Below, piece after piece: positions 33,044-42,465 of a DNA stretch of 64,000 nucleotides. The stretch is from Mesorhizobium norvegicum (GTDB lineage Bacteria > Pseudomonadota > Alphaproteobacteria > Rhizobiales > Rhizobiaceae), in NCBI RefSeq assembly GCF_004919685.1, contig NZ_SMYZ01000012.1:62001-126000 (forward strand), given 5' to 3'. The notes under the pieces are model-generated. The model worked only from the letters and a program-made list of their open reading frames with translations. It had not been told where the DNA came from and did not search any database. Each line of letters starts with the position of its first letter. Position 1 is the first letter of the stretch. Both the position numbers and the translations under genes were made by a program.

Positions 33044-34572
33044 GCTGCTTTTCCTTCTCCCCGAACGATGGCGCGCATTATTTTTTCCTGGCTTGCTTCC
33101 GCCGCGGGCATTTCGCCCACCATGCGCCCTTCGTTCATGACGTAGATGCGGTCGGTGATGCCGAGCAGTTCTGGCATTTCCGACGAAATGACCACGATCG
33201 CCTTACCTTCGGCGGCGAGCCGGGCGATGATCGTGTAGATTTCGTACTTGGCGCCGACATCGATGCCGCGTGTCGGCTCGTCGAGGATCAGCACTTCCGG
33301 GTCGGCGAACAGCCATTTCGACAGCACCACCTTCTGCTGGTTGCCGCCGGAAAGATTGCCGGTCATCTGATAGACGCTGGAAGCGCGGATATTGGTCTTC
33401 TTGCGATAGTCGTTGGCAACGGCGAGCTCGCGCATGTCGTCGATCACGCTATGGCGCGACACGCCGCTAAGATTGGCCAGCGTGATGTTGTGCTTGATAT
33501 GGTCGATGAGGTTGAGGCCGTAGGTCTTGCGATCCTCGGTCACGTAGGCGATTCCGTGTTCGACCGCCCTGCTCACCGAGGAGACATCGATCGGCTTGCC
33601 CTTGAGCAGCACCTCGCCCGTGATGCGGCGGCCATAGGAGCGTCCGAAGATGCTCATGGCGAATTCGGTGCGGCCGGCCCCCATCAGCCCGGCAATGCCC
33701 ACAACCTCGCCCTTGCGCACATTGATGTCGATGCCCTTGATCACCTGCCGGTCGGCATGGAGCGGGTGATAGACCGACCAGTTCTTCACTTCGAACACGA
33801 CCTCGCCGATATCAGGCTCGCGCGGCGGATAGCGGTCGTCGAGTGAACGGCCGACCATCGAGGTGATGATGCGGTCTTCCGAGATGTCCTTCTTGGCCAG
33901 TGTCTCGATGGTGCGCCCGTCACGGATGACGGTGACCTTGTCGGCGACCCGGTTCACCTCGTTGAGCTTGTGCGAGATCAGGATCGAGGTCATGCCTTGC
34001 CGCTTGAATTCGAGCAGAAGGTCGAGCAGCGCCTGGCTGTCCTTTTCGCTGAGCGACGCCGTCGGCTCGTCGAGAATCAGCAGCTTGACTTCCTTGCTCA
34101 GCGCCTTGGCGATCTCGACCAGCTGCTGCTTGCCGACGCCGATATTGGTGATCAGCGTCTTGGGGTCCTCCTTGAGGCCCACCTTCTTCAACAGGGCGCT
34201 GGTGCGCGCTTCGTTGGCATTCCAGTCGATGACGCCGTATCTGGCGTGCTCGTTGCCGAGGAAGATGTTTTCGGCAATCGACAGCATCGGCACCAGGGCA
34301 AGCTCCTGGTGGATGATGACGATGCCCTTGTGTTCGCTGTCATGGATGCCTTTGAAATGGCATTCCTGGCCCTGAAAGATGATCTGGCCGTCATAGGTGC
34401 CTGTGGGATAGACGCCCGAGAGCACCTTCATCAGCGTCGACTTGCCGGCGCCGTTCTCGCCGACCACGGCATGGATCTCGCCCTCCTCGACGCTGAGGTT
34501 GACGTTCGACAGCGCCTTCACGCCGGGGAACGTCTTGGTGATGTCGCGCATCTCCAAAATCGTCGAGGCCAT
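33040..34572 (-). CDS. gguA: Multiple-monosaccharide ABC transporter ATPase GguA
   Basis: 510 residues with two ABC domains, as in other sugar importers. The first has Walker [10 protein letters not shown], signature [13 protein letters not shown] and Walker [14 protein letters not shown]; the second has the degenerate P-loop GLMGAGRTE, signature [13 protein letters not shown] and [18 protein letters not shown] 34572 ([11 protein letters not shown]) has AAGGAG upstream and was chosen over an in-frame start ten codons earlier. Confidence 0.95.
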   Translation of the reverse strand: MASTILEMRDITKTFPGVKALSNVNLSVEEGEIHAVVGENGAGKSTLMKVLSGVYPTGTYDGQIIFQGQECHFKGIHDSEHKGIVIIHQELALVPMLSIAENIFLGNEHARYGVIDWNANEARTSALLKKVGLKEDPKTLITNIGVGKQQLVEIAKALSKEVKLLILDEPTASLSEKDSQALLDLLLEFKRQGMTSILISHKLNEVNRVADKVTVIRDGRTIETLAKKDISEDRIITSMVGRSLDDRYPPREPDIGEVVFEVKNWSVYHPLHADRQVIKGIDINVRKGEVVGIAGLMGAGRTEFAMSIFGRSYGRRITGEVLLKGKPIDVSSVSRAVEHGIAYVTEDRKTYGLNLIDHIKHNITLANLSGVSRHSVIDDMRELAVANDYRKKTNIRASSVYQMTGNLSGGNQQKVVLSKWLFADPEVLILDEPTRGIDVGAKYEIYTIIARLAAEGKAIVVISSEMPELLGITDRIYVMNEGRMVGEMPAAEASQEKIMRAIVRGEGKAA

Positions 34573-34648
34573 GGGAACTACCGCTCCTTGAGAGGTCGGC
34601 AAACACTGCCGGCGAGGTCGGTAACAATACCGGGCTCGCTGGTGAACG

Positions 34649-34677
34649 AAAAGGGGCCCTGCGTTGCGCAGGACCCC
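34649..34677 (-). terminator. Attenuator-like terminator between chvE and gguA
   Basis: On the minus strand GGGGTCCTGCG pairs with CGCAGGGCCCC (one G-U pair), then a T4 run follows. It lies just after the chvE stop. Partial termination here would give more binding protein than ATPase and permease, a usual arrangement in ABC operons. Confidence 0.65.
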
Positions 34678-34694
34678 TGACTTTGTAACCGGGG

Positions 34695-35765
34695 TTACTT
34701 CAGCTCGTCGGCCTTGATGTAGCCGGAGTCGACGACCAGTGCCTGGTAGTTCGACTTGTCGACCTCATGCGGCGTCAAGAGGATCGAGGGAACGACCTTG
34801 ACATCGTTGTTGTAGGTCTTGGTGTCGAGGCCATCCGGCTTGCCACCCGAGAGCACCTTGTCGACGAGCTCAACGGTCGACTTGGCCAGTTCGCGGGTGT
34901 CCTTGAACACGGTCGAGTACTGCTCGCCCGAGATGATCAGCTTGACCGAGGCGGTCTCGGCGTCCTGACCGGTCACGACCGGCCAGGGCTGGGCGTCCGT
35001 GCCGTAGCCGACGGCGCGCAGCGAGGCGGTGATGCCGCGCGACAGGCCGTCATAGGGCGACAGAACGCCATCGACGCGGCTGCCGTCCGAATAGTTGGCC
35101 GACAGCAGATTGTCCATGCGCGCCTGGGCGGTGGCCGCCAGCCAGCGCAGCGTGCCGACCTTGTCCATGCCGGTCTGGCCGGACTTGATCTTGATCGAGC
35201 CGTCGTCGATCAGCGGCTGCAGCACGGAAATCGCACCATTGTAGAAGAAGAAGGCGTTGTTGTCGTCGGGCGAGCCGCCGAACAGTTCGACGTTCCACGG
35301 CTTGGTGTTCGGGAAGCGCTCCTTGAGGCCCTTGACCAGCGAATTCGCCTGGATGACGCCGACGCCGAAATTGTCGAAGGTGGTGTAGTAGTCGACATTG
35401 GCGGTCTTCTTGATCAGGCGGTCATAGGCGACGACGACGACACCGGCGTCAGCGGCCTTCTGCAGCGCATCCGACAGGGTGGTGCCGTCGATCGAAGCGA
35501 TGATCAGCGCCTTCGGGCCCTTGGTGATTTCGTTTTCCAGCTGGCTGAGCTGGTTGGGGATGTCGTCCTGCGCATATTGCAGGTCGACGGTGTAGCCGAG
35601 AGCCTCGAGCTGGGACTTGACGGCGTCACCGTCATTGATCCAGCGCTGCGAGGTCTTGGTCGGCATCAGCACGCCGACAAGACCCTTGTCGGCTGCGTGC
35701 GCCGAGTAGGTCATGGCAGCGATGCCAAGGGCCGCGACGGCGGCCAGTGTCTTGATGATTTTCAC
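34695..35765 (-). CDS. chvE: Periplasmic multiple-sugar-binding protein ChvE
   Basis: 356 residues from a GTG start preceded by AGGGAGAG. Signal peptide ends near residue 25 ([10 protein letters not shown]). The mature part is the family 4/ChvE type: [57 protein letters not shown] and [10 protein letters not shown]. In Agrobacterium ChvE binds galactose, glucose, arabinose and xylose, serves transport and chemotaxis, and helps VirA sense sugars. Here the first two roles are expected. First gene of the chvE-gguABC operon; divergent from gbpR. Confidence 0.94.
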   Translation of the reverse strand: MKIIKTLAAVAALGIAAMTYSAHAADKGLVGVLMPTKTSQRWINDGDAVKSQLEALGYTVDLQYAQDDIPNQLSQLENEITKGPKALIIASIDGTTLSDALQKAADAGVVVVAYDRLIKKTANVDYYTTFDNFGVGVIQANSLVKGLKERFPNTKPWNVELFGGSPDDNNAFFFYNGAISVLQPLIDDGSIKIKSGQTGMDKVGTLRWLAATAQARMDNLLSANYSDGSRVDGVLSPYDGLSRGITASLRAVGYGTDAQPWPVVTGQDAETASVKLIISGEQYSTVFKDTRELAKSTVELVDKVLSGGKPDGLDTKTYNNDVKVVPSILLTPHEVDKSNYQALVVDSGYIKADELK

Positions 35766-36079
35766 TTTAACTCTCCCTGGTTGATGGACGCGGCACCCCG
35801 GGGGTCGCGGGCCGCGCAATCGTGCAGAAGCGCCAAGGCACTGCTGCCGTCATATCGATCTCCGGTATCCTCCCATGGCCCCGAGGCGCTGATTTCAATC
35901 GATACGATTTTTCTCGTCAGCGACCGTCACGTCTCGGAACGCGCGAAGGGTGTGGCTCTTTGCCATAACTGTCAAATGCGATCTTTGATGGTTGCTATAT
36001 CATGGTTGGTATATGTTATTGCGGTGTGACGGGCTGATCCCAATGCCGCCCGTCGGCGAGCAGAAGAGAGGGGAAAGTA
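35766..36079. other. Divergent chvE-gbpR control region
   Basis: 314 bases containing both promoters. An AT-rich dyad-like stretch around 35993-36015 (ATAT, ten bases, ATAT) could be a LysR-type site, but it is weak. The binding-site position relative to gbpR (65 bases upstream of the start) is typical for a divergent LysR gene. No ORF of note. Confidence 0.4.
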
Positions 36080-37069
36080 ATGGCTGCGCTAGGGAATGCG
36101 ACTGCAGTTTCAAATGGTTACAGAGAGACGCCAGGCGATGGCGAAACCCTGCTGCGCAGCGGGCTCAGCCTGCGTCACATGCGCATGATCGTCGCGCTCG
36201 ACGATCATGGCCGGGTCAGCGCGGCGGCGCAGGTGATGAACATTTCGCAGCCGGCGGCCTCGCGCATGATCAGCGAGATGGAGGCGGTGCTGGAGGTCAA
36301 GCTGTGTGAAAGATTGCCGCGCGGGATCACCTTGACGCCCTACGGCAAGGCTTTGGCCAGGCGCGCGCGCTCGATCCTCTTGGAGATGCGCGAGGTCGAC
36401 CGCGAGATTTCCGAGCTCAAGGCGGGCAAGGGTGGTTCGGTTTTCCTCGGTGCCGTGACGGCGCCTGCGATCGAGCTGGCGGTGCCGGCAATTCGCGAAA
36501 TCCGCCGCATCTATCCGCGCATCGAGATCACCATGCAGGTCGAGACCTCCAACGTGCTGGCGCGCGAGCTGATCGCCACGCGCCATGATTTCATCATCGC
36601 GCGCATCCCCGACGACCTCAATCCGCGGCTGTTCGAGTCGCGCGTCATCGGCGTCGAGAAGGCGTGCCTGATCGTGCGCCGCGGCCATCCGCTCACCAAG
36701 GGAAAGGCGGTGCGGCTGGAAGAGACCGCCGCCTATGACTGGGTCTTCCAGTCGGGCGGCTCGCCCTTGCGCCAGGCGATGGAGAGCAATTTCCTCAACC
36801 GCAACATCGCTTTGCCGGACCGCATCCTCAACACCAGCTCACTGCTTCTGACCCTGGTCATGGTTGCGCAGTCCGATGCCATTGCGCCGGTCTCGGTCCA
36901 GGTGGCGAAATTCATCCAGAACCCCGACGGGCTGGCCGGCGCCATCGATGTCGTCCAGACCGAATTCGACATCGAGGTCAGGCCCTACAGCCTGATCACG
37001 GTGAAGAACCGCGTTCTGTCGCCGGCCGCCAAGATGCTGCATGATTTCATTCTGCGGGAAGTGGGTTGA
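36080..37069 (+). CDS. gbpR: LysR-family regulator GbpR
   Basis: 329 residues. The LysR HTH is at about 30-90 (LRHMRMIVALDDHGRVSAAA, then NISQPAASRMISEME); the effector domain follows (GSVFLGAVTAPAIELAVPAIREI, SPLRQAMESNFL). In Agrobacterium GbpR sits next to chvE and activates it in response to sugars. The same divergent gene order here supports that role. AGAGGGGAAAG precedes ATG 36080. The first 25 residues before the HTH are longer than in most LysR proteins. Confidence 0.88.
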   Translation: MAALGNATAVSNGYRETPGDGETLLRSGLSLRHMRMIVALDDHGRVSAAAQVMNISQPAASRMISEMEAVLEVKLCERLPRGITLTPYGKALARRARSILLEMREVDREISELKAGKGGSVFLGAVTAPAIELAVPAIREIRRIYPRIEITMQVETSNVLARELIATRHDFIIARIPDDLNPRLFESRVIGVEKACLIVRRGHPLTKGKAVRLEETAAYDWVFQSGGSPLRQAMESNFLNRNIALPDRILNTSSLLLTLVMVAQSDAIAPVSVQVAKFIQNPDGLAGAIDVVQTEFDIEVRPYSLITVKNRVLSPAAKMLHDFILREVG

Positions 37070-37229
37070 TGGGTGGCTCGGGTAGGGTTGTCTGGCGTCG
37101 AGTTCGATCGGGCGCGCAAAGCACATGAAAGAGCCGCCAGGCCGAGGCTAGCGGAAGCGAGCCGGGAACATTGTTTCCTGCCGATGCGTTCATGATCTTG
37201 CAAGGGACGATTTCTTCTGGAGACTGAAC

Positions 37230-37481
37230 ATGTGCAGCTTCGAAATCATCGATCTGCTTTACGTGGTCGAAGCCTGCAAGCACGATCGATCGGTCGGGAA
37301 TTTCGTGTCCATGGCTGAAAGCGTGGAAGAATTGCGGGTACTGACCGGCGATTTCGTTTCATCGGATGACGCAGTGGCAAACGCCCTCGCGACGGTGGCG
37401 CTTGCGCGAGGCTGCTCGGTTTTGTTCGACGAACAAGCAGGCGCTGAGATTGTTTCTGGCGCCCTAGACTGGAGCGGGTAG
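37230..37481 (+). CDS. Small hypothetical protein
   Basis: 83 residues, not recognised. The start MCSFEIIDLLYVVEACKH has GGAG seven bases upstream. The sequence is acidic, without membrane segment or signal peptide, and has Cys residues at 2, 16 and 62. The last four codons overlap the 3' end of the tRNA-Gly gene on the other strand, which argues for some caution. Flanked by gbpR (160 bases upstream) in the same direction. Confidence 0.4.
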   Translation: MCSFEIIDLLYVVEACKHDRSVGNFVSMAESVEELRVLTGDFVSSDDAVANALATVALARGCSVLFDEQAGAEIVSGALDWSG

Positions 37482-37543
37482 AGGGAATCGAACCCTCGCG
37501 TTCAGCTTGGGAAGCTGACAAGCTACCATTACATCATACCCGC
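37470..37543 (-). tRNA. tRNA-Gly (anticodon CCC)
   Basis: Cloverleaf on the minus strand: acceptor GCGGGTA with TACCCGC, D arm with AATGGTAGC, anticodon stem TCAGC/GCTGA around loop TTCCCAA, and T arm GAGGG-TTCGATT-CCCTC. The discriminator base is T and CCA is encoded. The CCC anticodon reads GGG codons. Confidence 0.95.
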
Positions 37544-37646
37544 GCGTGTTCTCGTTATCATGACGGCATAGGCTCGGGCAATCGCAAAGCCACCCAAACC
37601 AAAGGCTGATTGTGTCTGCCGATTCGGCACTCAGCCGGCTGGGAGA

Positions 37647-38513
37647 CTAGTTGTCGTCACCGCCATCGTCGCCACCGCCGCCGTCATCGCCACCGCCGGA
37701 ATCATCGCCGCCGGAACTGTCGTCGGCAGCGTCGCCGTCGTCACCGCCGTCGGAATTGTCTTCCGCGGCGGAAGCATCGGTGTCGTCGGTTCCGGAAGCC
37801 TCCGGCTGATCGCTCGGCTCTGTCGCCTGGTCGCTCGCGCCGTCAGTTGTCGCATCCGCTTTGCTGTCCGAACTCTCGTCGGTAGCCTCACTGTTGGCCT
37901 CCGAGGTGAATTCCTCCGATGATGCGGTGGCCTCCACAGTCGTCTCGGATGATTCGTAGCTCGCCGTCATCTCCTGGCTGTATTCGCTGTAGAACTCGGA
38001 ATAGCTGAAGGTCGTTGCAACGGACCAGCTTGTCCATGTCGCGACAGTGACGACATCGATGGCGGTTTCGTAGCTGCTCAGCGTGATGGTGCTATTGGAA
38101 TTGTAGGACTTGCCGTCGCGATAGCAATCGAACCGGAAGTCGGATTTGCCTGCTTTCGCCCAATAGTAGACCACCGTATCGACATCGATCGGCTTGTGGA
38201 TCTTGTGGCCGTGGACCTTGGCAATCACGTCGCCCGGCTTGATGCCTTGCTTTTCGCCGGCACCACCAGGCTTCACCGACAACACGAGGACGCCGTGGGC
38301 GTGTGGCTTGAGTTTGAATTCCTTGCGCACCGTGTCGTTGATTGGCAGCAGAACCGCTTCGATCGCCCTGGAAACATAAGGCGTGGGCAGTTTGACATCG
38401 CCGCTGAGCGCGTAGGCGTTGGTCGAGTAGGAAATCGGAACTGCCGCCAGATGCAGCGCCCAGGCCAGACTGAAAACGGCCTTGGAAAATTTTGTCGCGC
38501 GTCGCTTTGTCAT
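37647..38513 (-). CDS. Exported PDZ-domain protein with long acidic Asp/Gly/Ser tail
   Basis: 288 residues. Signal peptide at about 10-36 (AVFSLAWALHLAAVPIS), then a PDZ domain at about 50-135 (HGVLVLSVKPGGAGEKQG, IKPGDVIAKVHGHKI). No protease domain is present, unlike DegP. A Tyr/Ser/Glu-rich stretch (165-190) leads to a tail (181-288) with about 36 Asp/Glu and one Lys, ending in GGDD repeats. The tail is probably disordered and may bind cations or a basic partner. AGGGGGG precedes the ATG. Function unknown; likely periplasmic. Confidence 0.7.
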   Translation of the reverse strand: MTKRRATKFSKAVFSLAWALHLAAVPISYSTNAYALSGDVKLPTPYVSRAIEAVLLPINDTVRKEFKLKPHAHGVLVLSVKPGGAGEKQGIKPGDVIAKVHGHKIHKPIDVDTVVYYWAKAGKSDFRFDCYRDGKSYNSNSTITLSSYETAIDVVTVATWTSWSVATTFSYSEFYSEYSQEMTASYESSETTVEATASSEEFTSEANSEATDESSDSKADATTDGASDQATEPSDQPEASGTDDTDASAAEDNSDGGDDGDAADDSSGGDDSGGGDDGGGGDDGGDDN

Positions 38514-38685
38514 AACCCCGTTCCCCCCTGTGAATGCCAGTCTTGCGGAATCACCAGCCGTCAGCACTAACATGAATTAGCCAGGGCTGAAGTGATGTTC
38601 CCAACAATCTTTTCCTTTGACCGGCAGCGCGGCGGAGCGAGGCTCTCATTTTGGATGCCCGGCACTTCGCACCGGCGCGGCAGGG

Positions 38686-40209
38686 TCAGGTGCCGGGCAG
38701 GTAGATCACCGCGTAGTCGTCCGCATAGGCCCGCTTCCAGCCCAGCTGGTCGAAGAAGGGGATGCGGTTGTCGCCGGAGGCCAGCAGCGCCCAGCCGATT
38801 GCGTATTTCTTCAACCGGGCTTCGAGAAGCGGCTTGCCGTTGCTCTGGCCCGTCTCGTCATCGGCCTTTGTGAAACCGCCCAGGAACAGCTGGTCCGTCC
38901 GTCCGTCGATATAGGTCTTGATCCCGTGGAAGATCAGCGTCCCGCCGAAATTGTAGGAATTCATCACATTGCCGGACAGATGATGGCTTTCAGCGAAGGC
39001 CAGCGCCCCGCTGGCCGACGTCTTCGGGCTCGGCGCGACCTGATGGATACTGCCGAGCACGGCGACCCCACTGACCGTCAAGACGGCCGCCGCGCCGCAG
39101 ATCGCGTAGAATCGCCTGGCGAAGAATTTTTCCAGTCCGTCGCGCTTTTGCGCCAGCCATGCGGTGGCTGAAAGCGAGGGGTATTGCTGCGCGACCTCGA
39201 CTGCGATCACCAAGGGAACCAGCAGGAAGAACAGATACACGAAACGCACATGAGCGAGATAGACATGCAAGGTGAAGACGACGAACAAAGCCTTGGCCCA
39301 GCCAATTCGCAACCGTGATACCAGAAGCCCGAAAAGCCCCAGCAGCATCGCCACTTCCTGGACGGAGTTCTCCGGCTGATTGAATGCTTTCCATTCCATG
39401 ATCAGCGGCACAGCCTCATTGCCGTAAGCCACGGCGAGCGTCGCCAGGATGGCCTGGACGCCATAGGGGTGGATCAGGCTGACCAGCGGGCAAAGCAGAC
39501 CGAATGCGATCCATTTCGCCAGGAGGGCTGGTTTCGACAGGCCTGTGCGCGCCAGCAGATCGAGACCGGCGAAAGCCGCGATGATGAAGCTCAGGGTGAA
39601 GGTGGCGTGCAGGTTCGCCCACAAAACGACCAGCACGAGCAGCCACCAGGGCGGCGCCCGTTCTTCCCTTGCCGCACGAAAGAGCATCTCCGTCCAGATG
39701 ACGATGATCGGGAAGGTCAAGACATGCGGACGCGCCGTGAAGATCGACATGATCAGGAACACCGCGGCGAAGGCCAGTATAGTGGCCAGGATCGGCTTCA
39801 GCCAGGCGCTGAGAAACCACCCCATCAGGAAAACCGTCAGGGAAATCGAAGCGATGATAACGGTGACCACCCCGTTCCAGCCTCCTGCCCGGTAGGCAAG
39901 AGCCAGCACGACCTGCCCCAGCCATTCCTTGGCAATCCATGGCTGGCCGGCAAACGTGTAGGAATAAGGGTCGACTGTCGGAAATGTCCGGTTTGCCAGC
40001 AAATCCAGCCCGACCTTCACTTGCCACCAGCTGTCTGGATCCTGCAGCGTGGAACCGGCTTTTGCAGTCAGTATCGCCGCCATCGCCCAAGCCGTGAACA
40101 GGCAGAATATCAGGCGGGTCCGCTCGTCGTGCGTTGCGGCTTCCACACCGGCCTGGGCGTTGTCCATAGCGCGCCGCCTCTGATTGTTTGCGATGATAGT
40201 TTGGTTCAT
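38686..40209 (-). CDS. Polytopic membrane protein, probable GT-C-type glycosyltransferase (GtrX-like)
   Basis: 507 residues with 10 or more predicted membrane helices. Just after the first helix the outer loop has LQDPDSWWQVKVG; an acidic DxD pair at this place is the mark of GT-C enzymes that take sugars from lipid phosphates. A soluble C-terminal part of about 100 residues follows. Its ATG overlaps the gtrA stop (ATGA). Last gene of a GtrB-methyltransferase-GtrA operon, where serotype-conversion clusters have their specific transferase. The acceptor is unknown, and the family call is an inference. Confidence 0.6.
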   Translation of the reverse strand: MNQTIIANNQRRRAMDNAQAGVEAATHDERTRLIFCLFTAWAMAAILTAKAGSTLQDPDSWWQVKVGLDLLANRTFPTVDPYSYTFAGQPWIAKEWLGQVVLALAYRAGGWNGVVTVIIASISLTVFLMGWFLSAWLKPILATILAFAAVFLIMSIFTARPHVLTFPIIVIWTEMLFRAAREERAPPWWLLVLVVLWANLHATFTLSFIIAAFAGLDLLARTGLSKPALLAKWIAFGLLCPLVSLIHPYGVQAILATLAVAYGNEAVPLIMEWKAFNQPENSVQEVAMLLGLFGLLVSRLRIGWAKALFVVFTLHVYLAHVRFVYLFFLLVPLVIAVEVAQQYPSLSATAWLAQKRDGLEKFFARRFYAICGAAAVLTVSGVAVLGSIHQVAPSPKTSASGALAFAESHHLSGNVMNSYNFGGTLIFHGIKTYIDGRTDQLFLGGFTKADDETGQSNGKPLLEARLKKYAIGWALLASGDNRIPFFDQLGWKRAYADDYAVIYLPGT

Positions 40210-40682
40210 GGAATTCGACTGCTCGGCGCCCGCCAAAGCTCATCGTTCACCCGAACGTTCCCCTCTGCTTTGTCGTCTGCGCGACTTTCACGTCCGACAA
40301 ACACGAAGTGAGCCGAACCGAGACAGAAAACGACCGAATAGACGCAGATCGCTTCCAGGTGAACCAGGGAGCTTTCGGTAATGCCTGCTGAGCGAACGGC
40401 GATCGCGACCGCCAGATTGACGTTGTAGGCGACCAAGAAGATGCCCCCATATCGAAACAGGGTTCCTAACCGGAAGCCATCAGCCCGTGTGAAGGTCCAT
40501 TGGCGGTTGCGGAAGAAGCCGAGGACAAGGCCGGTGACATAGCCCGTGGCGTTGGCGAGGATGTCGTTAAGGCCGAGCGCAAGCCCGGCCAGAATGACCG
40601 CGTACCCCGACGCCGTGTTCAACAGACCGACGGCGCCAAATCGCAGCATCCTGGGAAAGTCAAACGGCAGGCTTGACCGCAT
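40206..40682 (-). CDS. GtrA-family membrane protein, putative lipid-linked sugar flippase
   Basis: 158 residues with four membrane helices. The GtrA signature is clear: LRFGAVGLLNTASGYAVI at the N-terminus and a GLVLGFFRNRQWTF motif. GtrA proteins are thought to flip undecaprenyl-phosphate-sugar made by GtrB. The ATG at 40682 overlaps the methyltransferase gene by 23 bases; a later ATG at 40649 would avoid overlap. The tail (about 130-158) is polar and charged. Confidence 0.85.
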   Translation of the reverse strand: MRSSLPFDFPRMLRFGAVGLLNTASGYAVILAGLALGLNDILANATGYVTGLVLGFFRNRQWTFTRADGFRLGTLFRYGGIFLVAYNVNLAVAIAVRSAGITESSLVHLEAICVYSVVFCLGSAHFVFVGRESRADDKAEGNVRVNDELWRAPSSRIP

Positions 40683-41361
40683 GCGCAAAATATTGGGCTC
40701 CGACAGGAATCTTGGTGAGGAAACGCTCGAACGGCCTCAGCCGCGCAAGCAGCCGAGGAAAGAAAATCCGGTAGATGACCCTTGTGTCGGCAAGGCCCGC
40801 CTCGGCCATACGCCTGCGCATCTCGCGGGAATTTATCAAAACCGCGTTTTCGTCGAAGGCGCAGTTTCTCACCGCATGCGTGGTCAGCGGGTTCCACGGA
40901 TTGTGCTCGAAAAGGAAGAAGCTGCCGCCATCGGCCAGTACCCGGCCGATCTCCGCGAGCAGTCCGATCTGCAGGTCCTCGGGAATGTGGTGGAAGACGC
41001 AAGCCGCGAAGGCCAGGTCGAAGCTGCCATCGGCAAAAGGAATTGTCTTGCCGTCGAAATGCGTGAAGGCGGCCTGGCCGGGAAAGCGCTTGCTGGCGAT
41101 GTCGAGCGATTCCCGCGACGGATCGAGCAAGGTGATCTCTGCGTCGGGAAACGCGTTGCGCATGTGGCCGAGCGAATTGCCGACACCGGCGCCGAAATCG
41201 AGTATCCGTCGCGGTTTCACGCCGGCCCGCCGCAGCGTCGCGGCGACGTCGTCGATCTTGTACCTGGCGAAGAAGTCCGGCGTTTCGCCGCTCAGCCTTA
41301 TGCTGGCGGCATGCTGCTCCTGGTACTCGCGCGCAAACTGGTCGAACTCGGCCTCAAGCAC
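40660..41361 (-). CDS. Class I SAM-dependent methyltransferase
   Basis: 233 residues from a GTG start that overlaps the end of the glycosyltransferase gene by 8 bases, with AAAGAGAG upstream. Motif I is RILDFGAGVGNSLGH, then TLLDPS, the SFDLAFAACVFHHIPED motif and EIGRVLADGGSFFLFEHNPWNP. Methyltransferases of this type modify sugars, lipids or small molecules. Its placement inside a GtrB/GtrA operon suggests methylation of the lipid-linked sugar or its glycan product. A C-terminal Arg-rich amphipathic stretch (FFPRLLARLRPFERFL) could touch the membrane. Confidence 0.82.
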   Translation of the reverse strand: MLEAEFDQFAREYQEQHAASIRLSGETPDFFARYKIDDVAATLRRAGVKPRRILDFGAGVGNSLGHMRNAFPDAEITLLDPSRESLDIASKRFPGQAAFTHFDGKTIPFADGSFDLAFAACVFHHIPEDLQIGLLAEIGRVLADGGSFFLFEHNPWNPLTTHAVRNCAFDENAVLINSREMRRRMAEAGLADTRVIYRIFFPRLLARLRPFERFLTKIPVGAQYFAHAVKPAV

Positions 41362-42382
41362 GTGCGGCTCTCTTTGCGATCTTCTGCAAACGATGGACCG
41401 GCAGATCCTTGTCTCTGGCTGCCCGGTTGCGCGAAACGATCTCGTTGACGAAATAGAGCGGCCGCCGCTTTGTCTCCATGTACATGCGTCCGAGATACTC
41501 GCCGAAGATGCCAAGCACCATAAGCTGGACGCTGCCGAGGATCAGCATGATCGCAGCAAGGCTGGTCCAGCCGGGCAACACGTTTCCGACCGACCATTCG
41601 AACAGAGTATAGCCCAGCACGACCAGCCCCAGAAGTCCGAACATCATTCCGAGCAACGAGGCGAACCGCAAGGGGACGATGGAGAAGCTGGTCATCGCAT
41701 CGACCGCCAGAAGAACCATTTTCTTCAGCGGATAATGGGTGGTGCCGGCAAAGCGACGGTGCCTTTCATACGGGAAAGCCACCTGTTTCAGCCCGATCCA
41801 GCTCACCATGCCGCGAATGAACCTATAGCGTTCGGGCATCGCGTTCAGATGGTCGAGCGCGCGGCGGCTCATCAGCCGGAAATCGCCGGTATTCGGGGCG
41901 ATATCGACGTCGACCAACCGGCGCAGCAAGCGATAGAACATCGAGGCGGAAGCGAGCTTGAACCAGCTTTCGCCGTCGCGCGTCAGCCTCTGGCCGTAAA
42001 CGACATCGAAGCCTTCGTTCATCTTCGTCATCATCGCGCCGAGCAGCTCAGGCGGATCCTGCAGGTCGGCATCGAGAATGAGAATGCGCTGGCCGCGGCA
42101 GAATTCGAGTCCCGCGCTTAACGCGATCTGGTGGCCATAGTTGCGGGCAAGATCGATGGCGACGACGTGGTTGTCCTTTTCGGCCAGCTGGAAAATGGCC
42201 TCGCGCGTGCCGTCGGTCGCGCCATCGATGACAAGGACGATCTCGTAGGAAGGGCCTTGTTCCAGGCATGCGGCCGTTACCCGCCGATGCAGTTCGGCCA
42301 CCCCGGCCAACTCGTTGTAGCATGGGACGACCACCGACAGCATGACGGCGCGTCGCGCGGTGTTTTTCTCCGTCTCCACCAA
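41354..42382 (-). CDS. GtrB-like polyprenyl-phosphate glycosyltransferase (GT2)
   Basis: 342 residues. GT2 motifs: LSVVVPCYNELAGV, VIDGATDGT, the metal-binding LILDADLQDPPE, and the catalytic region RLTRDGESWFKLASASMFYR; two C-terminal membrane helices (about 230-300) anchor it. This is the layout of GtrB and DPM1-type enzymes that put glucose or another sugar on undecaprenyl phosphate. Start is a TTG (or GTG one codon later) with AAGG and GGGAG nearby. First gene of the four-gene operon. Confidence 0.88.
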   Translation of the reverse strand: MVETEKNTARRAVMLSVVVPCYNELAGVAELHRRVTAACLEQGPSYEIVLVIDGATDGTREAIFQLAEKDNHVVAIDLARNYGHQIALSAGLEFCRGQRILILDADLQDPPELLGAMMTKMNEGFDVVYGQRLTRDGESWFKLASASMFYRLLRRLVDVDIAPNTGDFRLMSRRALDHLNAMPERYRFIRGMVSWIGLKQVAFPYERHRRFAGTTHYPLKKMVLLAVDAMTSFSIVPLRFASLLGMMFGLLGLVVLGYTLFEWSVGNVLPGWTSLAAIMLILGSVQLMVLGIFGEYLGRMYMETKRRPLYFVNEIVSRNRAARDKDLPVHRLQKIAKRAARA

Positions 42383-42465
42383 AAGCCTTGCTCCCGCTAT
42401 TCGATTGGGAATAGCGGCAATTGGTTAGAAAACAGATAAGCCAGCGGGATCGGCCGCGGCCGCGG

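Noticed and set aside
34695..37069. VirA-type virulence sensing through ChvE
   Set aside because: chvE and gbpR are conserved in rhizobia for sugar uptake; no vir genes are in the window.
38686..42382. Phage-borne serotype-conversion island
   Set aside because: Gene types resemble it, but there is no integrase, att site or clear base-composition change, so transfer cannot be claimed from sequence alone.
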